Source: a virus. From it: a stretch of 20,420 nt of DNA. The DNA is taken from positions 1-20,420 of IMG/VR virus record IMGVR_UViG_3300030107_000008; one strand, written 5' to 3'. Positions 1 through 8,681 of the stretch are shown one piece after another (position 1 is the stretch's first letter; the number at the start of each line of letters is the position of its first letter). A model generated the notes under the pieces. That model did not search any database. It worked only from the letters and a program-made list of their open reading frames with translations, and was not told the DNA's origin. The position numbers were made by a program, and so were the translations under genes.

Positions 1-2385
1 CTTTTGTGTTTGGTTACCTGCTGCTGCAACTACAATTTCCTGTGCATCTTTCCATTGTGCGCCTGTAGTTAAAGAAGAATGTCTGATAAGAGTTTTACCA
101 CCTAATAAAACATCAAGTTCTGTGGCACGATTCCAGCTTAATATTGCACTTGATTCATCAATAGGAAGTAAACTAACACCACTGACGTTAGCTGGAACGG
201 CAGTCTTACCAGCAGCTACAAAAGGACTTAAGGAGTTAGGTAAAGTTGATCTAAGACCTGATGCACTAACGCTATATACTTCAATCGTATAGTTACCAGC
301 AATAGTATCTAGTATTTCATAACTCTTAGCACCTTCTACAGTACGAGATACATAGTTACCTTGTTCATATCTCCATCTAACATAAACATTATCAGTAGAA
401 GTAGTCCAACTAACAATAATTTTTACTCTTGCAATACCAGTATTTTCATAAATAACTTCTTCTGCTGTTATACCTGTAGGAGAAGCTGGAGCTACATCCA
501 AGTTAGTTACATCTCTAGTCGTAAGAGCTATTCCGCTTTCTATGTGATTATATTTACCTGAGTTATATTCACTAGCTGTCACTACATAATTTGATCTGTC
601 TTGTTCTTTAACCTCTAAAACTCTCCAAGTACTCGTAAGAATATCTGTTGTTTGGTAAACCCAGATGCTATTTACATTAGGAGCAGAAGTAAAAGCACTT
701 GAAACAGTAATAACACTGCCAGATATACCACTTACAGATTTATTCTCTACAGATCCATCAGACAGAATAACAGACAAGGTAGATCCAACTGAATAAGTTA
801 AATCTGTTGTGTCATCTACTGTTATTGCAGTAGTAGTAGCAGCTTGAATACGACCTCCTCTACGTTCTCCACTTTTTACAGGGTCAGCTATTTCAATAAT
901 CTGCCCAGGTCTGACAACTACTCCTGCATCTACCGATGTGACAAAAGTAACTACTTCACGTTCTACATTTTCCATGTATAGCAACCATTTAGCAAGACGA
1001 TTAGCTTGTCCCCTACTTGTACAGGCAAACGCATTTATATTTTTAACAACTGATCCATAACGAGTTTGGTTAGCAGTATCAATTACTTCCTCATAATTTA
1101 TATCTCGTAAATCTAAATCTAAATATTTAGCAACTACTACTGTAGGTCTTGTCTTTTGACTTGTATTGGTATAAGAAAATCCAGGAGGCAAAGTATTAGC
1201 AAGAGTAAACAGATAACTAGAATCTTTAGGAGAATCCTGTGTAATAGTTAAACTACCAGCTTGATAATATGGCATTGCCCTAAACACAGAACACATTTGA
1301 TTAATTACGTTATAAGCTTCCTGTTGATTTTGAATTGATACATTACAACTAAATCTAGGTTCTGTATTACCTGTACCTGTACCATCATCTATTTCAGTAG
1401 AACAATAAACAGATGCTTGATAAAAACTAAATTTATCTAAGTCAGCTTCAACAAGATGTGCACCTAATCCGTACCTAGAAGACGTTAGAAGGTCGTATAA
1501 ACACCATGCTGGATCGTTTGTATATTGTGCAGCACCTAGTGTCCCATTGAACGTACCAGTATAAGACAAACTCCCATCTGCTCTTACTGTTGCATTATGA
1601 GGAATTTTAACTTTAATACCCTTAACTAAATATTGTCTTTTAGGAATAGAAGTAAACTGTTCTGCATCTACCTTTAAACCAACTAATGCACTATTTGCAT
1701 AAGTTCTTTGATCGTATTTTATTTCTACATAGTTATTAAATTGAATTTCATTAGCTAATTTACTTGATCCACTATCAGCAGTAATTCTAGTGACCTTTAT
1801 ATTGACAGGAAAAGCACCATCTAGATTAACTAAATAATCTCTTTGGTAGGTATCAGGAGTTCTACCTGTAATAGTTCCTGCATTACCAGAAACAACAGTA
1901 GAATATGAACCTCCAGAATACTGAACAGCAATCTCCAACTTAACTTCTGTACCAAAGATATCTCCTTTATCACTTAAAGACTGCAAAGAAGGAACAGTAA
2001 TCGTAACTGATACTGCATCAACATCTGAATCTGTTATTTGTATAACTTTTGGTGTTGCTTGAGGAACAGTAGAAGATCCTGTAGATTTAGTTGTTTCTAC
2101 ATTTTTTGTTATAGGAATATTTGTTTGACTAGAAGTACCAGTTCTCGCCTCAAAAGTTACATCTTTAAAATTAAACGTACCATCAGTAGCTTGTAATGGT
2201 GTGTTGTTAAGGAATATAGACTTTGCACCATCTACTAACCCACCTATTTCACCTTCTGATATTAAATCTAATACTTTGGCAAACTGTTTTGAATCAAGAT
2301 TATCTTTAGCTTCGGTAGGAGTACCACCGCCTCCTCCGCCACCTTTTCCTGATCCATTACCTCCAGAGCCTATAACTTTACTCAT
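1..2385 (-). CDS. J: Lambda gpJ-like central tail tip / host-specificity protein (3' end off window)
   Basis: The frame is open for 795 codons from ATG at 2385 to position 1; I checked every codon and found no stop, so the C-terminus lies outside the window. The ATG overlaps the gpI stop as ATGA. The N-terminus has a glycine-rich run (about residues 6-22) and then the conserved opening typical of gpJ, FAKVLDLISEGEIGGLVDG. About residues 287-375 hold the core gpJ signature AWCLYDLLTSSRYGLG and the following NQMCSVFRAMPYY segment. From about residue 627 there are fibronectin type III-like stretches (for example ARVKIIVSWTT and ESSAILSWNRA). In lambda, gpJ forms the central tip of the tail and its distal C-terminus binds the host receptor; that determinant is missing here. 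Its place after I, K, L and M matches lambda gene order. The family call is firm; receptor specificity cannot be read. Confidence 0.93.
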   Translation of the reverse strand, partial: MSKVIGSGGNGSGKGGGGGGGTPTEAKDNLDSKQFAKVLDLISEGEIGGLVDGAKSIFLNNTPLQATDGTFNFKDVTFEARTGTSSQTNIPITKNVETTKSTGSSTVPQATPKVIQITDSDVDAVSVTITVPSLQSLSDKGDIFGTEVKLEIAVQYSGGSYSTVVSGNAGTITGRTPDTYQRDYLVNLDGAFPVNIKVTRITADSGSSKLANEIQFNNYVEIKYDQRTYANSALVGLKVDAEQFTSIPKRQYLVKGIKVKIPHNATVRADGSLSYTGTFNGTLGAAQYTNDPAWCLYDLLTSSRYGLGAHLVEADLDKFSFYQASVYCSTEIDDGTGTGNTEPRFSCNVSIQNQQEAYNVINQMCSVFRAMPYYQAGSLTITQDSPKDSSYLFTLANTLPPGFSYTNTSQKTRPTVVVAKYLDLDLRDINYEEVIDTANQTRYGSVVKNINAFACTSRGQANRLAKWLLYMENVEREVVTFVTSVDAGVVVRPGQIIEIADPVKSGERRGGRIQAATTTAITVDDTTDLTYSVGSTLSVILSDGSVENKSVSGISGSVITVSSAFTSAPNVNSIWVYQTTDILTSTWRVLEVKEQDRSNYVVTASEYNSGKYNHIESGIALTTRDVTNLDVAPASPTGITAEEVIYENTGIARVKIIVSWTTSTDNVYVRWRYEQGNYVSRTVEGAKSYEILDTIAGNYTIEVYSVSASGLRSTLPNSLSPFVAAGKTAVPANVSGVSLLPIDESSAILSWNRATELDVLLGGKTLIRHSSLTTGAQWKDAQEIVVAAAGNQTQK

Positions 2386-2993
2386 ACTTCCACCTGTGCA
2401 GTTTCAATACCAGCCGATATAACTACCGATCCAGTTAATACTTGTCCGTAGATAACAGGAACAGCAACACCAGCACGACTTGTATTCTGTATGCCACTAA
2501 AATTAAAAGATAAACGAGGATCTTGTTCTCTTTCTGGAATGTCAGGAACAGGAGTTAACATATTAGCAATACCGCCAAGAACCAAACTAGCACCAATAGC
2601 TGATGATAATGTTCCGATACCAGACATTAACGTACCAGTAGTGCTTGACCCAAAAACGCTTGTAGTTCCAAACATTCCAGCACCAGGAAATAAAAAAGAA
2701 GCTCCAATTAATGCTGCTCCTAATAATATTCTTCCTGTATTACCTCCAGCACCTCCAACAACAGGAATAATTTTTATATCTTCCTGTCCATTAGGATAGT
2801 GTAATTCTTCCTCTCCTATTTCCCAACTATCAACAGCAACCTTATAGTACCTATCGGCCATATGTTTTTCTAACTGAGGAAAATTAACCACTAGAAATCT
2901 TATTGCTTGTGCAGCATTATTAACTTCAGCTTCAAAAGTCTTTTGACCTAGAAACTTTGCTAGTTCTCCGTATAGCTTAATTTTACGCAGCAT
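2382..2993 (-). CDS. I: Lambda gpI-like tail tip assembly protein
   Basis: A 203-aa protein of the lambda tail assembly I family. About residues 1-75 ([17 protein letters not shown]...) resemble the small ubiquitin-like N-terminal part of the family. A glycine- and alanine-rich hydrophobic stretch follows (about residues 80-145, including [18 protein letters not shown]). The protein ends with [20 protein letters not shown], a motif shared by gpI C-termini. In lambda, gpI is needed to assemble the tail tip but is not retained in the virion in quantity. The start overlaps the end of the K gene by 11 nt, and the stop overlaps the J start as ATGA, suggesting translational coupling. The hydrophobic part could be mistaken for a membrane segment but is normal for this family. 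Confidence 0.88.
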   Translation of the reverse strand: MLRKIKLYGELAKFLGQKTFEAEVNNAAQAIRFLVVNFPQLEKHMADRYYKVAVDSWEIGEEELHYPNGQEDIKIIPVVGGAGGNTGRILLGAALIGASFLFPGAGMFGTTSVFGSSTTGTLMSGIGTLSSAIGASLVLGGIANMLTPVPDIPEREQDPRLSFNFSGIQNTSRAGVAVPVIYGQVLTGSVVISAGIETAQVEV

Positions 2994-3684
2994 AACGAAT
3001 CCTCTTACCTGTGCATTTTAGCAACCATTCGTCTAATAAATCACGACTTGATAATCTATTTTGCAAATGATGTAAAACAGTTTGTTCTCCTAAGTAAACA
3101 CCAATATGATTTAATCCGCTACTACTAATTGACATTAATAACAAATCACCTTTTTCTAAATCTTCTTCTTCTGTTAATTCTCTAAAACCTGTTTTTGCAA
3201 AACAATCAACAAACATAGGGTTTTTAACAAAATCTTCTGGATCGTTTGGTCTAATCCAATCTATAAGTTCTATACCTAGTTCATTTTTATACCAATCTCT
3301 ACATAAACTCCAGCAATCAGTTACACCCCAGACCCATTGCCTACCAATTAAAGGTGCTTCATATCCGCAAGGTTCACAATAACCCCATTGTTTAAGATTA
3401 GGTTGAACAATCCACCATTTAATACCAGATTTTTCACAAGAAATCTTATCAGCTTCACTAGGTTTTGGACTTGTAACAGGATGACTATGAACAACAGCAG
3501 TTATTTCTCCTTGATCTTCAGCATTAGCCCAATCTATAGGATCTAAAATAAATTGATCTTTTGGATCTACAGCTAAGTTTTTACAAGGAAAATACTTTTC
3601 TTTACCTTTAATAACAACTAGAAGACCACAAGATTCTCTAGGATCTTCTTTTATTGCGTGTTCAAGTGCTTTATCTTGCCACAT
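2983..3684 (-). CDS. K: Lambda gpK-like tail tip protein: JAB/MPN metallopeptidase plus NlpC/P60 peptidase
   Basis: A 233-aa two-domain tail tip protein. The N-terminal JAB (JAMM) domain shows the metal site intact: Glu17 in RESCG, then HSHP with His66 and His68, six residues, Ser76 and Asp79. The C-terminal NlpC/P60 domain has the nucleophile Cys124 in [12 protein letters not shown] and the histidine His193 in NHIGVYLG. Family knowledge: gpK is required for tail tip assembly, and the NlpC/P60 half is a cell-wall amidase-like fold that may act in peptidoglycan penetration. Both active sites look complete, so two active peptidase domains are a reasonable inference. The start overlaps the L stop as TAATG. 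Confidence 0.93.
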   Translation of the reverse strand: MWQDKALEHAIKEDPRESCGLLVVIKGKEKYFPCKNLAVDPKDQFILDPIDWANAEDQGEITAVVHSHPVTSPKPSEADKISCEKSGIKWWIVQPNLKQWGYCEPCGYEAPLIGRQWVWGVTDCWSLCRDWYKNELGIELIDWIRPNDPEDFVKNPMFVDCFAKTGFRELTEEEDLEKGDLLLMSISSSGLNHIGVYLGEQTVLHHLQNRLSSRDLLDEWLLKCTGKRIRYAA

Positions 3685-4310
3685 TACGAGAAGAACGTAC
3701 CAACACCAGGAAAATCTGCTGGTAGTACTTGTCTTTTAGGTAATCGAACACCTTGTAAATCAAAACTAGCAGCAAGTTCAAATTCAATAATATCTCTATT
3801 TTCTGTAACTTTACGATCTATATAATAGACTTCATTAGGAAATGTAGCTGTAGCATCAGGTGTCCCATGAGGATTATCACTAGATTCTTGACTTATGAGA
3901 CTATCATCTTCTTGTAAGATCGCACTATCATTTTCTAATAAAATATCTCCAATATCAAAGTTAATATGATCTATATATCTTTCTAATGTTCTAATTCTTG
4001 TAACTTTTGCTCCTTCTAATCCTTGAGGTAAGGTTGCAAGTATTGTTGTAAAAGTTCCTAAAATATTGGAGATTCTTAATTTGGGTCTAGGAAGTTGTTT
4101 ACCATTAAAGTCAAAACCATCAGCTTCTATAGGCATCCTTGTGTATTCAATACTATTAAAAATAAGATTACCGTTATTGTTTTCACTTACACCGTTATGA
4201 AAGTAATAAGTTGTATCAGCACCATGAATTGTGGTATCTAGTTGTAGTTGAAAAAGTTCAACAATATTACTAGGATTTATCTTCTGTAGCTCTGATACAG
4301 GAGTAGCCAT
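3684..4310 (-). CDS. L: Lambda gpL-like minor tail protein, lacking the cysteine-rich C-terminus
   Basis: A 208-aa homologue of phage minor tail protein L, identified by position between M and K and by the family-typical core: FHNGV...[17 protein letters not shown], then [11 protein letters not shown], and near the end [23 protein letters not shown]. In lambda gpL and its relatives the RQVL-like segment is followed by a domain with conserved cysteines that binds an iron-sulphur cluster. Here the protein ends 12 residues later ([12 protein letters not shown]), and I see no cysteine anywhere in the translation. Either the cluster domain has been dispensed with or a neighbour supplies it. The start and stop are TAATG junctions with M and K, so the end is not a sequence-edge artefact. 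Confidence 0.88.
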   Translation of the reverse strand: MATPVSELQKINPSNIVELFQLQLDTTIHGADTTYYFHNGVSENNNGNLIFNSIEYTRMPIEADGFDFNGKQLPRPKLRISNILGTFTTILATLPQGLEGAKVTRIRTLERYIDHINFDIGDILLENDSAILQEDDSLISQESSDNPHGTPDATATFPNEVYYIDRKVTENRDIIEFELAASFDLQGVRLPKRQVLPADFPGVGTFFS

Positions 4311-4651
4311 TAGGGTTCAAATACTTGTTGAAACGTCATGTTTAATGTTGCTCTATTTACATAAGGTATTGCCTTTGTCCATCTAAGACAGATCCATTTA
4401 TAAGCAGTAGAACTGCCAGGAGGAGTCCAATCAAAAGAAGCACCATCATCTGCTCTGGCTTCAAGAAATGTTTCTATAGTATCTGAATCTGTCTCGCTTA
4501 CTTGAAAATTTAAAGTCCAAACATATGGTTTTATATTTAATCCAAATTTAATTCGATGTTGGTAACCATCATTAAATTGAGCAACATTTACTTTTGGTGC
4601 TGTAGTTTTACGAGCTAAGTAAGTAGGATTGATAGAGGGAAAAGTAGCCAT
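4310..4651 (-). CDS. M: Lambda gpM-like minor tail protein
   Basis: A 113-aa protein placed directly after the tape measure gene and before L, as in lambda. It has the family pattern of the phage minor tail protein M group: an N-terminal NVAQFNDGYQHRIKFG segment, central KPYVWTLNFQVSETDSDTIETFL, then SFDWTPPGSSTAYKWICLRW and the closing NRATLNMTFQQVFEP. In lambda, gpM is part of the tail tip ring, where it connects the tube and tape measure to the J-I-K-L complex. Its start overlaps the tape measure stop (TAATG) and its stop overlaps the L start. Nothing is unusual in length or composition. Confidence 0.88.
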   Translation of the reverse strand: MATFPSINPTYLARKTTAPKVNVAQFNDGYQHRIKFGLNIKPYVWTLNFQVSETDSDTIETFLEARADDGASFDWTPPGSSTAYKWICLRWTKAIPYVNRATLNMTFQQVFEP

Positions 4652-6444
4652 TATGCAAGTAAACCTCCTGGTCTTTTTTCTTTAATAAGTTCTGATTGAA
4701 CAACTGCTCCTATTAATCTACCTAGTTCCTGACCGCTTGCTTCATTTCCTTCAACAGATGTACCAGAAGCGTCAACATTTACAACCACTGATGTTGTACT
4801 TCCTCCCAAAGCCTCATTTGGTGTAATCATTCCAGAAGTGCTTGGTGTAAATAATTCTGGGCCTCTTTCTCCCACTATATAACTACCTCCTTTACTAACA
4901 GGCCCTCCATCGGCTCTTTTCGAGAAAAATGATCCAATACCTCCAGGCATATTTGCTAAAAATGTACTGACCCCATATTGAATTAAAGATCGTTGAATTT
5001 GCCTAAATACGGCAGTTGCAACTTCTCCTAAAGTCTTTGTACCATTAATTGCACCTTCTATAGCATCTACTAATCCTGTCTCGATAGAGTTAGCAATATC
5101 ATCGTAAAGATTTTTTATTCTTTCTAGTCGTTCTTCTTGTTTTTCCTGTTCTACTTTTTCATCTTGTAATATACCTAATCTATCTTCAAGTTTTTTTATT
5201 TCTTCTTCTATTCCTCTTATGACTTCTCCTTGTAAACCTGTACCTCTTTTTTGTTCTTCTCTTTTTTTCTTAGCAATCTCTAAACGTAAAATTTCTGCTT
5301 TAATTTCTTCAATCATTCCTTCATTTATTAAATCAGATTGTCTTTTACGTTCTCTATTTTGTAGAACGATAGCAGTTGTAACTAATCCAATAGCAGAAGC
5401 TATAGCAATAAGTGGTAAAGCGTTCATGGCTATTGCCAGCGCACCTGTAGCTGCTGCTGCTAATTTTGTTTGTACAGTTGTAGCAGTTATGACATTATTA
5501 TAAACTATTGCACCTATAGCAGAAGCTTTAAACTTTGCAAGTAAAACAGTTTGAGCCGTAATAAGCCCTGAAATAGCAACAGTTGTAAGTTTTACAGCCC
5601 CAGCAAGTGCTGTAAATATGACTGCCCCCTGACCTATTGGTGATTCTATGAAAGCAGTTACAGCTTTAGTTAAAGAAGTTAAAAATCTTGTAGCATCTAA
5701 AATAGCAGGTGCTAATAAAGTTCCAAGAGCTATTGATAATTTTTCTGTTTGATTACTTAGGATTTTAAACACCATCGTTGGGTCGTTTTTTAATAATTCT
5801 TTTAATGATCCAGCACCTTCTTTTTCAATTAATTCAAATGCTTTAGTTACAACATCGGCTGTGATTAGTCCTTCAGCAGCCATATCTCTTAAAGCTCCAA
5901 CATTTGTCTCTAATATTTCTGCTATTGGTGCTAAAATGGCTGACATATTTTCAGCAATACTATTAAATTCATCTCCTCGTAAAGCACCAGAACCTAAAGC
6001 CTGAGTTAACTGCCTCATTGCTGAGTTTGTTTCTTGAACTGATGCTCCAGATAATATTGCTACAGTATTAAATCCATTAAATATAGTTGAAATATCTTCC
6101 ATTGATGTGCCAAGCACTCCTAATCTTGCTTGTAAATTAGTAACAGCCTCTAACGCTTCTATTGTACTTAGGCCGAATTTTTCTTGGGCTTGTTCTGCTA
6201 GTTTTACGGATTCGCTATAAGTACCATTTTCTGTTGTTAAAATTCTTAATCGTTGATTTAATTTTTCAAAATTATTAGCTGCCGAAACTGCACTTTTTGT
6301 TAATACTCCTAATCCAATAGTTGCTATAGCGGTTCTAACTCTATCAAACGAATTTTGAAGTTTATTAGTTTGACCTTGAACACCTTGTAATGCCCTAGTA
6401 GCCTGACTAGCATCAACCGTAAGTTTTACATTAGCCTGTGCCAC
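4651..6444 (-). CDS. H: Tail tape measure protein
   Basis: A 597-aa protein that sets tail length and occupies the tube lumen before ejection. About residues 60-260 form the conserved tape-measure N-terminal domain (for example NNFEKLNQRLRIL, SMRQLTQALGSGALRGDEFN in similar form, and GLITADVVTKAFE). About residues 270-365 are hydrophobic and alanine-rich, the likely membrane-active region, followed by a charged coiled-coil segment (about 370-440). The C-terminus has the gpH-type ending GGSYIVGERGPELFTPSTSG. The start is GTG. At the usual rule of about 1.5 angstrom per residue the length predicts a tail near 90 nm, short for a siphovirus. It follows the G/T chaperone genes, as expected. The stop overlaps the M start. 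Confidence 0.94.
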   Translation of the reverse strand: MAQANVKLTVDASQATRALQGVQGQTNKLQNSFDRVRTAIATIGLGVLTKSAVSAANNFEKLNQRLRILTTENGTYSESVKLAEQAQEKFGLSTIEALEAVTNLQARLGVLGTSMEDISTIFNGFNTVAILSGASVQETNSAMRQLTQALGSGALRGDEFNSIAENMSAILAPIAEILETNVGALRDMAAEGLITADVVTKAFELIEKEGAGSLKELLKNDPTMVFKILSNQTEKLSIALGTLLAPAILDATRFLTSLTKAVTAFIESPIGQGAVIFTALAGAVKLTTVAISGLITAQTVLLAKFKASAIGAIVYNNVITATTVQTKLAAAATGALAIAMNALPLIAIASAIGLVTTAIVLQNRERKRQSDLINEGMIEEIKAEILRLEIAKKKREEQKRGTGLQGEVIRGIEEEIKKLEDRLGILQDEKVEQEKQEERLERIKNLYDDIANSIETGLVDAIEGAINGTKTLGEVATAVFRQIQRSLIQYGVSTFLANMPGGIGSFFSKRADGGPVSKGGSYIVGERGPELFTPSTSGMITPNEALGGSTTSVVVNVDASGTSVEGNEASGQELGRLIGAVVQSELIKEKRPGGLLA

Positions 6445-6471
6445 AAATTAAAAGAAAGCTTTTATTATATA

Positions 6472-6654
6472 TTACCTTGTTTTATGTCTTTGTCGTTCTA
6501 ATGCTTTTTTTTCCTCTTCATATTTGTTTTCATAATATGCAGCCCAATAAATTAACTCTTCTTCTGTTATAGAAGCCCTGAGTTCATTTAAAGTCTTACT
6601 AAGTTCTGTTGCTAGGAAAAATTCAAAGTTTAACCAACTATTCCCCTTTATTCT
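6472..6654 (-). CDS. T: T-domain of the tail assembly chaperone G-T fusion, reached by -1 frameshift
   Basis: This segment has no start codon of its own. After a -1 slip at the heptamer at 6660-6654, the ribosome would read RIKGNSWLNFEFFLATELSK and continue to a TAA at 6474-6472, adding 60 residues to the 116 from frame 0 and giving a G-T protein of about 176 aa. The content (SWLNFEFFLA, then TEEELIYWAAYYE and a basic charged end) is typical of the T half of lambda-type GT proteins. In that system, G and GT bind the tape measure and tail tube proteins during tail assembly. It lies exactly between G and the tape measure gene, as in lambda. Confidence 0.85.
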   Translation of the reverse strand, partial: RIKGNSWLNFEFFLATELSKTLNELRASITEEELIYWAAYYENKYEEEKKALERQRHKTR

Positions 6655-7001
6655 TTTTTTGCTGTATCAAGATCGAGTTCTACTTCAAATAAAAATAATT
6701 CAAGATCATTTAAAACCTTTTCTGGTAATGATCTCTGTAATATTGGTGCATCTGACATATCAAAAGCTGGGCTACCATCTTCCTTTTGTGCCATTTTGCA
6801 AAGTAACTGCGTTGAAACTGTTAAGGCTTCATTGCTGCCAGCTAATTGCTGTGCTTTTTGTCTGTCAAATCTAGTAATTGGTGGAAAATATATAACAGTC
6901 AAAACTTTACCAGATGAATCTTTTAATTCATACTTGCGTCTAGTTGTCATCTCATCTTTGTATGCACCAATGATGAGGTCTGCGGTTCTTTGGTTTGCCA
7001 T
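6648..7001 (-). CDS. G: Tail assembly chaperone G
   Basis: A 117-aa protein located between the tail tube gene and the tape measure gene, the constant position of lambda G-type chaperones. The sequence has a mixed N-terminal part (TTRRKYELKDSSGKVLTVIY) followed by helical content ending in an acidic stretch (NDLELFLFEVELDLDTAKKE). The function (binding tape measure and tube protein as a chaperone, absent from the finished virion) is inferred from the position and from the frameshift that creates the GT form. I see no catalytic motif. The frame-0 stop is at 6650-6648, immediately after the slippery run. Confidence 0.83.
   Translation of the reverse strand: MANQRTADLIIGAYKDEMTTRRKYELKDSSGKVLTVIYFPPITRFDRQKAQQLAGSNEALTVSTQLLCKMAQKEDGSPAFDMSDAPILQRSLPEKVLNDLELFLFEVELDLDTAKKE
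6654..6660 (-). promoter_or_regulatory. Slippery heptamer A AAA AAA for programmed -1 frameshift
   Basis: On the minus strand the frame-0 codons are GCA AAA AAA GAA TAA, so the seven As sit in the X XXY YYZ register needed for -1 slippage. The frame-0 stop lies one codon further on (6650-6648), and the -1 frame continues into the T-domain. The next base is G, which in bacterial A-runs favours slippage. No strong downstream pseudoknot or upstream Shine-Dalgarno-like stimulator is evident by eye. Confidence 0.82.
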
Positions 7002-7029
7002 AAAATCTGGGGTTGTTTAGTTTATAAAA

Positions 7030-7449
7030 TTAAATAGCTGAAGTTATAGTTCCAGTTGGTTTAAATGTAATGTTGATTTTATTAGCCTCTCCAAGTGATG
7101 AACTTTGATCAAAGCTAGTAATAATTCCATTAAAGCTAATTTTTTTTGAGGCACTTGTGCTATCAGGGAACAACTCAAAAGATGCAGTTCCAGCATCACC
7201 AGTAACTAAAGCACCATCAATAAAAGTAGCAGTTTCTCCTGAAGCTGCATCATCGTAAAGAAGTTCTGCACTGCCTTCACCTTCAATAAGACCACCAACA
7301 AACTGTTTAAAAGTGTCACCTTGTGCTGTTGTTTCTTGTATGTCTTTAGAGATAGACATTGACCAACTTGTAGTTCCCAATACTGGGTTTACAGATGAGC
7401 CACCATCATCAAATTTGACTTGACCAACATCACCTTTTACCTTTGCCAT
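7030..7449 (-). CDS. Major tail (tube) protein
   Basis: A 139-aa beta-rich, small-residue-rich protein with the pattern of siphovirus tail tube subunits: LGTTSWSMSISKDIQETTAQ, then FKQFVGGLIEGEGSAELLY, and a closing strand pair ISFNGIITSFDQSSS / NKINITFKPTGTI. Position between the tail terminator and the G chaperone is diagnostic. It is short and ends right after the tube domain, so no additional Ig-like decoration domain is present. The 75-nt gap upstream (7450-7524) is one of the few real intergenic spaces in this block and very A+T-rich, so it may carry a separate promoter for this abundant protein. I see no good Shine-Dalgarno sequence. Confidence 0.88.
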   Translation of the reverse strand: MAKVKGDVGQVKFDDGGSSVNPVLGTTSWSMSISKDIQETTAQGDTFKQFVGGLIEGEGSAELLYDDAASGETATFIDGALVTGDAGTASFELFPDSTSASKKISFNGIITSFDQSSSLGEANKINITFKPTGTITSAI

Positions 7450-7524
7450 AACAAATAAAAGAAAGATTTATAATTATATTAACCCTTTTCTGACCTTTTT
7501 ACAGCTTTTTTATTTTTTTTATAA

Positions 7525-7947
7525 TTAAAGATCCTCGTAGATCTCAAATGTTATCCTAATTTGTGTTTGAAACTTCCCTTCTGGACTTGATGCAAATACT
7601 TCAGGGCCAACAGGAGCATCAAAAATAACATTAGAAACAGTCACTCTATTGTATAAATCTCTTAATCTTTTACCAATCGTGTAGTTCGACCCTGCTCCAA
7701 TACCTTCTTCTGTAAAAATATTGAGTATTACTAAACCTACAACATTATTTGTTGCACTACTTGTATCACCCTGTGTAAGATATTCATTTGCACCAAAACT
7801 GGTAATACATTGAACAAAACTATCCTCTGTCGTTGAATCAAAAGCCATATTATTAAATATGACAGGTATAACAGGACTTAGAGCAAGTTCTGTTGCTAAT
7901 CTAGCCTCTATTGTTGCTCTAGCAGTATTTAAATCTATAGCAGCCAT
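7525..7947 (-). CDS. Tail terminator protein
   Basis: A 140-aa protein similar to the phage tail terminator (lambda gpU / DUF4128-like) group. It opens with a helix, LNTARATIEARLATELALSP, followed by PVIFNNMAF. Later come GANEYLTQGD, VVGLVILNIFTEEG, the helix NYTIGKRLRDLYNR, and a final strand GKFQTQIRITFEIYEDL. These proteins cap the head-proximal end of the tail tube and stop polymerisation. Position directly before the tube gene and after the gp10-like connector supports the role. The start codon directly abuts the stop of the previous gene. Confidence 0.83.
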   Translation of the reverse strand: MAAIDLNTARATIEARLATELALSPVIPVIFNNMAFDSTTEDSFVQCITSFGANEYLTQGDTSSATNNVVGLVILNIFTEEGIGAGSNYTIGKRLRDLYNRVTVSNVIFDAPVGPEVFASSPEGKFQTQIRITFEIYEDL

Positions 7948-8325
7948 TTATATTCTCCTTTTAATTCTTTCATATTCTTTTCTAGCATATTGTTCAAGTT
8001 CTTTACCTATTATTTCTGGAAACCCTGCAACAGTGGATTGTCTTGTTCTATAAACCCCACCCCAAGAAGGAGGTAAGTTTACACCAAAACAAACAGGCTC
8101 TGCATAAGGTAAGTTATTAGTTATCGTGCCTTGTAATGGCTTGATTTCTGTTTGCCATGCGTTCCTAAGTTGACCTCCTCCTTTGGGTTCGCCTTTATAA
8201 ACAACTCTCACTGGTGTTGCTTTCTTAACTCTTTCAGTCCATTCTAAAGTTGTCGCAGCTACTAAATCTTCTACTGCTTCCCTCATCACATTATCAATTT
8301 GATCTAATCTAATTTTTCTTGCCAT
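7948..8325 (-). CDS. HK97 gp10-like tail completion / connector protein
   Basis: A 125-aa protein recognised by gene order (between head closure and tail terminator) and by a family-like arrangement. It opens with an N-terminal helix of charged residues (DQIDNVMREAVEDLVAATT). The conserved centre is TPVRVVYKGEP...GGQLRNAWQTEI, with NLPYAEPVCFG, which resembles the TPVDTGRLR...W and N..PYA..ve.G pattern of gp10-type proteins. A basic C-terminal helix follows (EQYARKEYERIKRRI). Such proteins sit at the neck and are needed to attach tails. Two bases separate it from the upstream gene. Confidence 0.83.
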   Translation of the reverse strand: MARKIRLDQIDNVMREAVEDLVAATTLEWTERVKKATPVRVVYKGEPKGGGQLRNAWQTEIKPLQGTITNNLPYAEPVCFGVNLPPSWGGVYRTRQSTVAGFPEIIGKELEQYARKEYERIKRRI

Positions 8326-8327
8326 AA

Positions 8328-8681
8328 TTACCTTAAAATAAGATCAAAACTAACCGCAGTATTGTTTTGTTCATTTGTTAAAACTTGTATAATTTTAAAT
8401 TCAACATTACTTATTACAACCCTATCTTTCGTAGTAGGTGCAAATGTTAAATCGCTTGCCGCTATCGTTAACCTTTTATCTTGTGACTCAACCAAATCAT
8501 TTACTTCCGATCTTGTTACATTGCTTAACGCACCCTTAACTGTGGTATCAGATGTAGATTCTGTTATAGCTCCTGTAGTTGTGTTATAACTACCAGCCGT
8601 TACTTGTCTAATAGTTACATCACCTCCAAGTTTGCTTAGAGTCTTTGATGCTGCTTTTTTTAGTGCGTTAGCAAGACTCAT
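8328..8681 (-). CDS. Head closure (head-tail adaptor) protein
   Basis: A 117-aa protein that fits the SPP1 gp16-type head closure group. It opens with a short helix, SLANALKKAASKTLSKLGGD. It continues with beta content (VTIRQVTAGSYNTTTGAIT) and VKGALSNVTRSE, LTIAASDLTFAPTTKDRVVI and a closing AVSFDLILR. The role is plugging the portal channel after packaging. I use the ATG at 8681 because it overlaps the preceding stop as ATGA. A longer reading from 8738 would run back through the upstream gene and add an unlikely cysteine-rich tail. The internal repeat of Thr and Ser is normal for this group. Confidence 0.8.
   Translation of the reverse strand: MSLANALKKAASKTLSKLGGDVTIRQVTAGSYNTTTGAITESTSDTTVKGALSNVTRSEVNDLVESQDKRLTIAASDLTFAPTTKDRVVISNVEFKIIQVLTNEQNNTAVSFDLILR

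Noticed and set aside
2285-2380. Glycine run (poly-CCN on the plus strand) near the J start as a sequencing artefact
   Set aside because: The frame stays open on both sides and glycine-rich N-termini are normal in this family.
7450-7524. Possible promoter with TATAAT at 7478-7473 before the tail tube gene
   Set aside because: The DNA is so A+T-rich that TATAAT is expected by chance, and no convincing -35 element lies 16-18 bases upstream.
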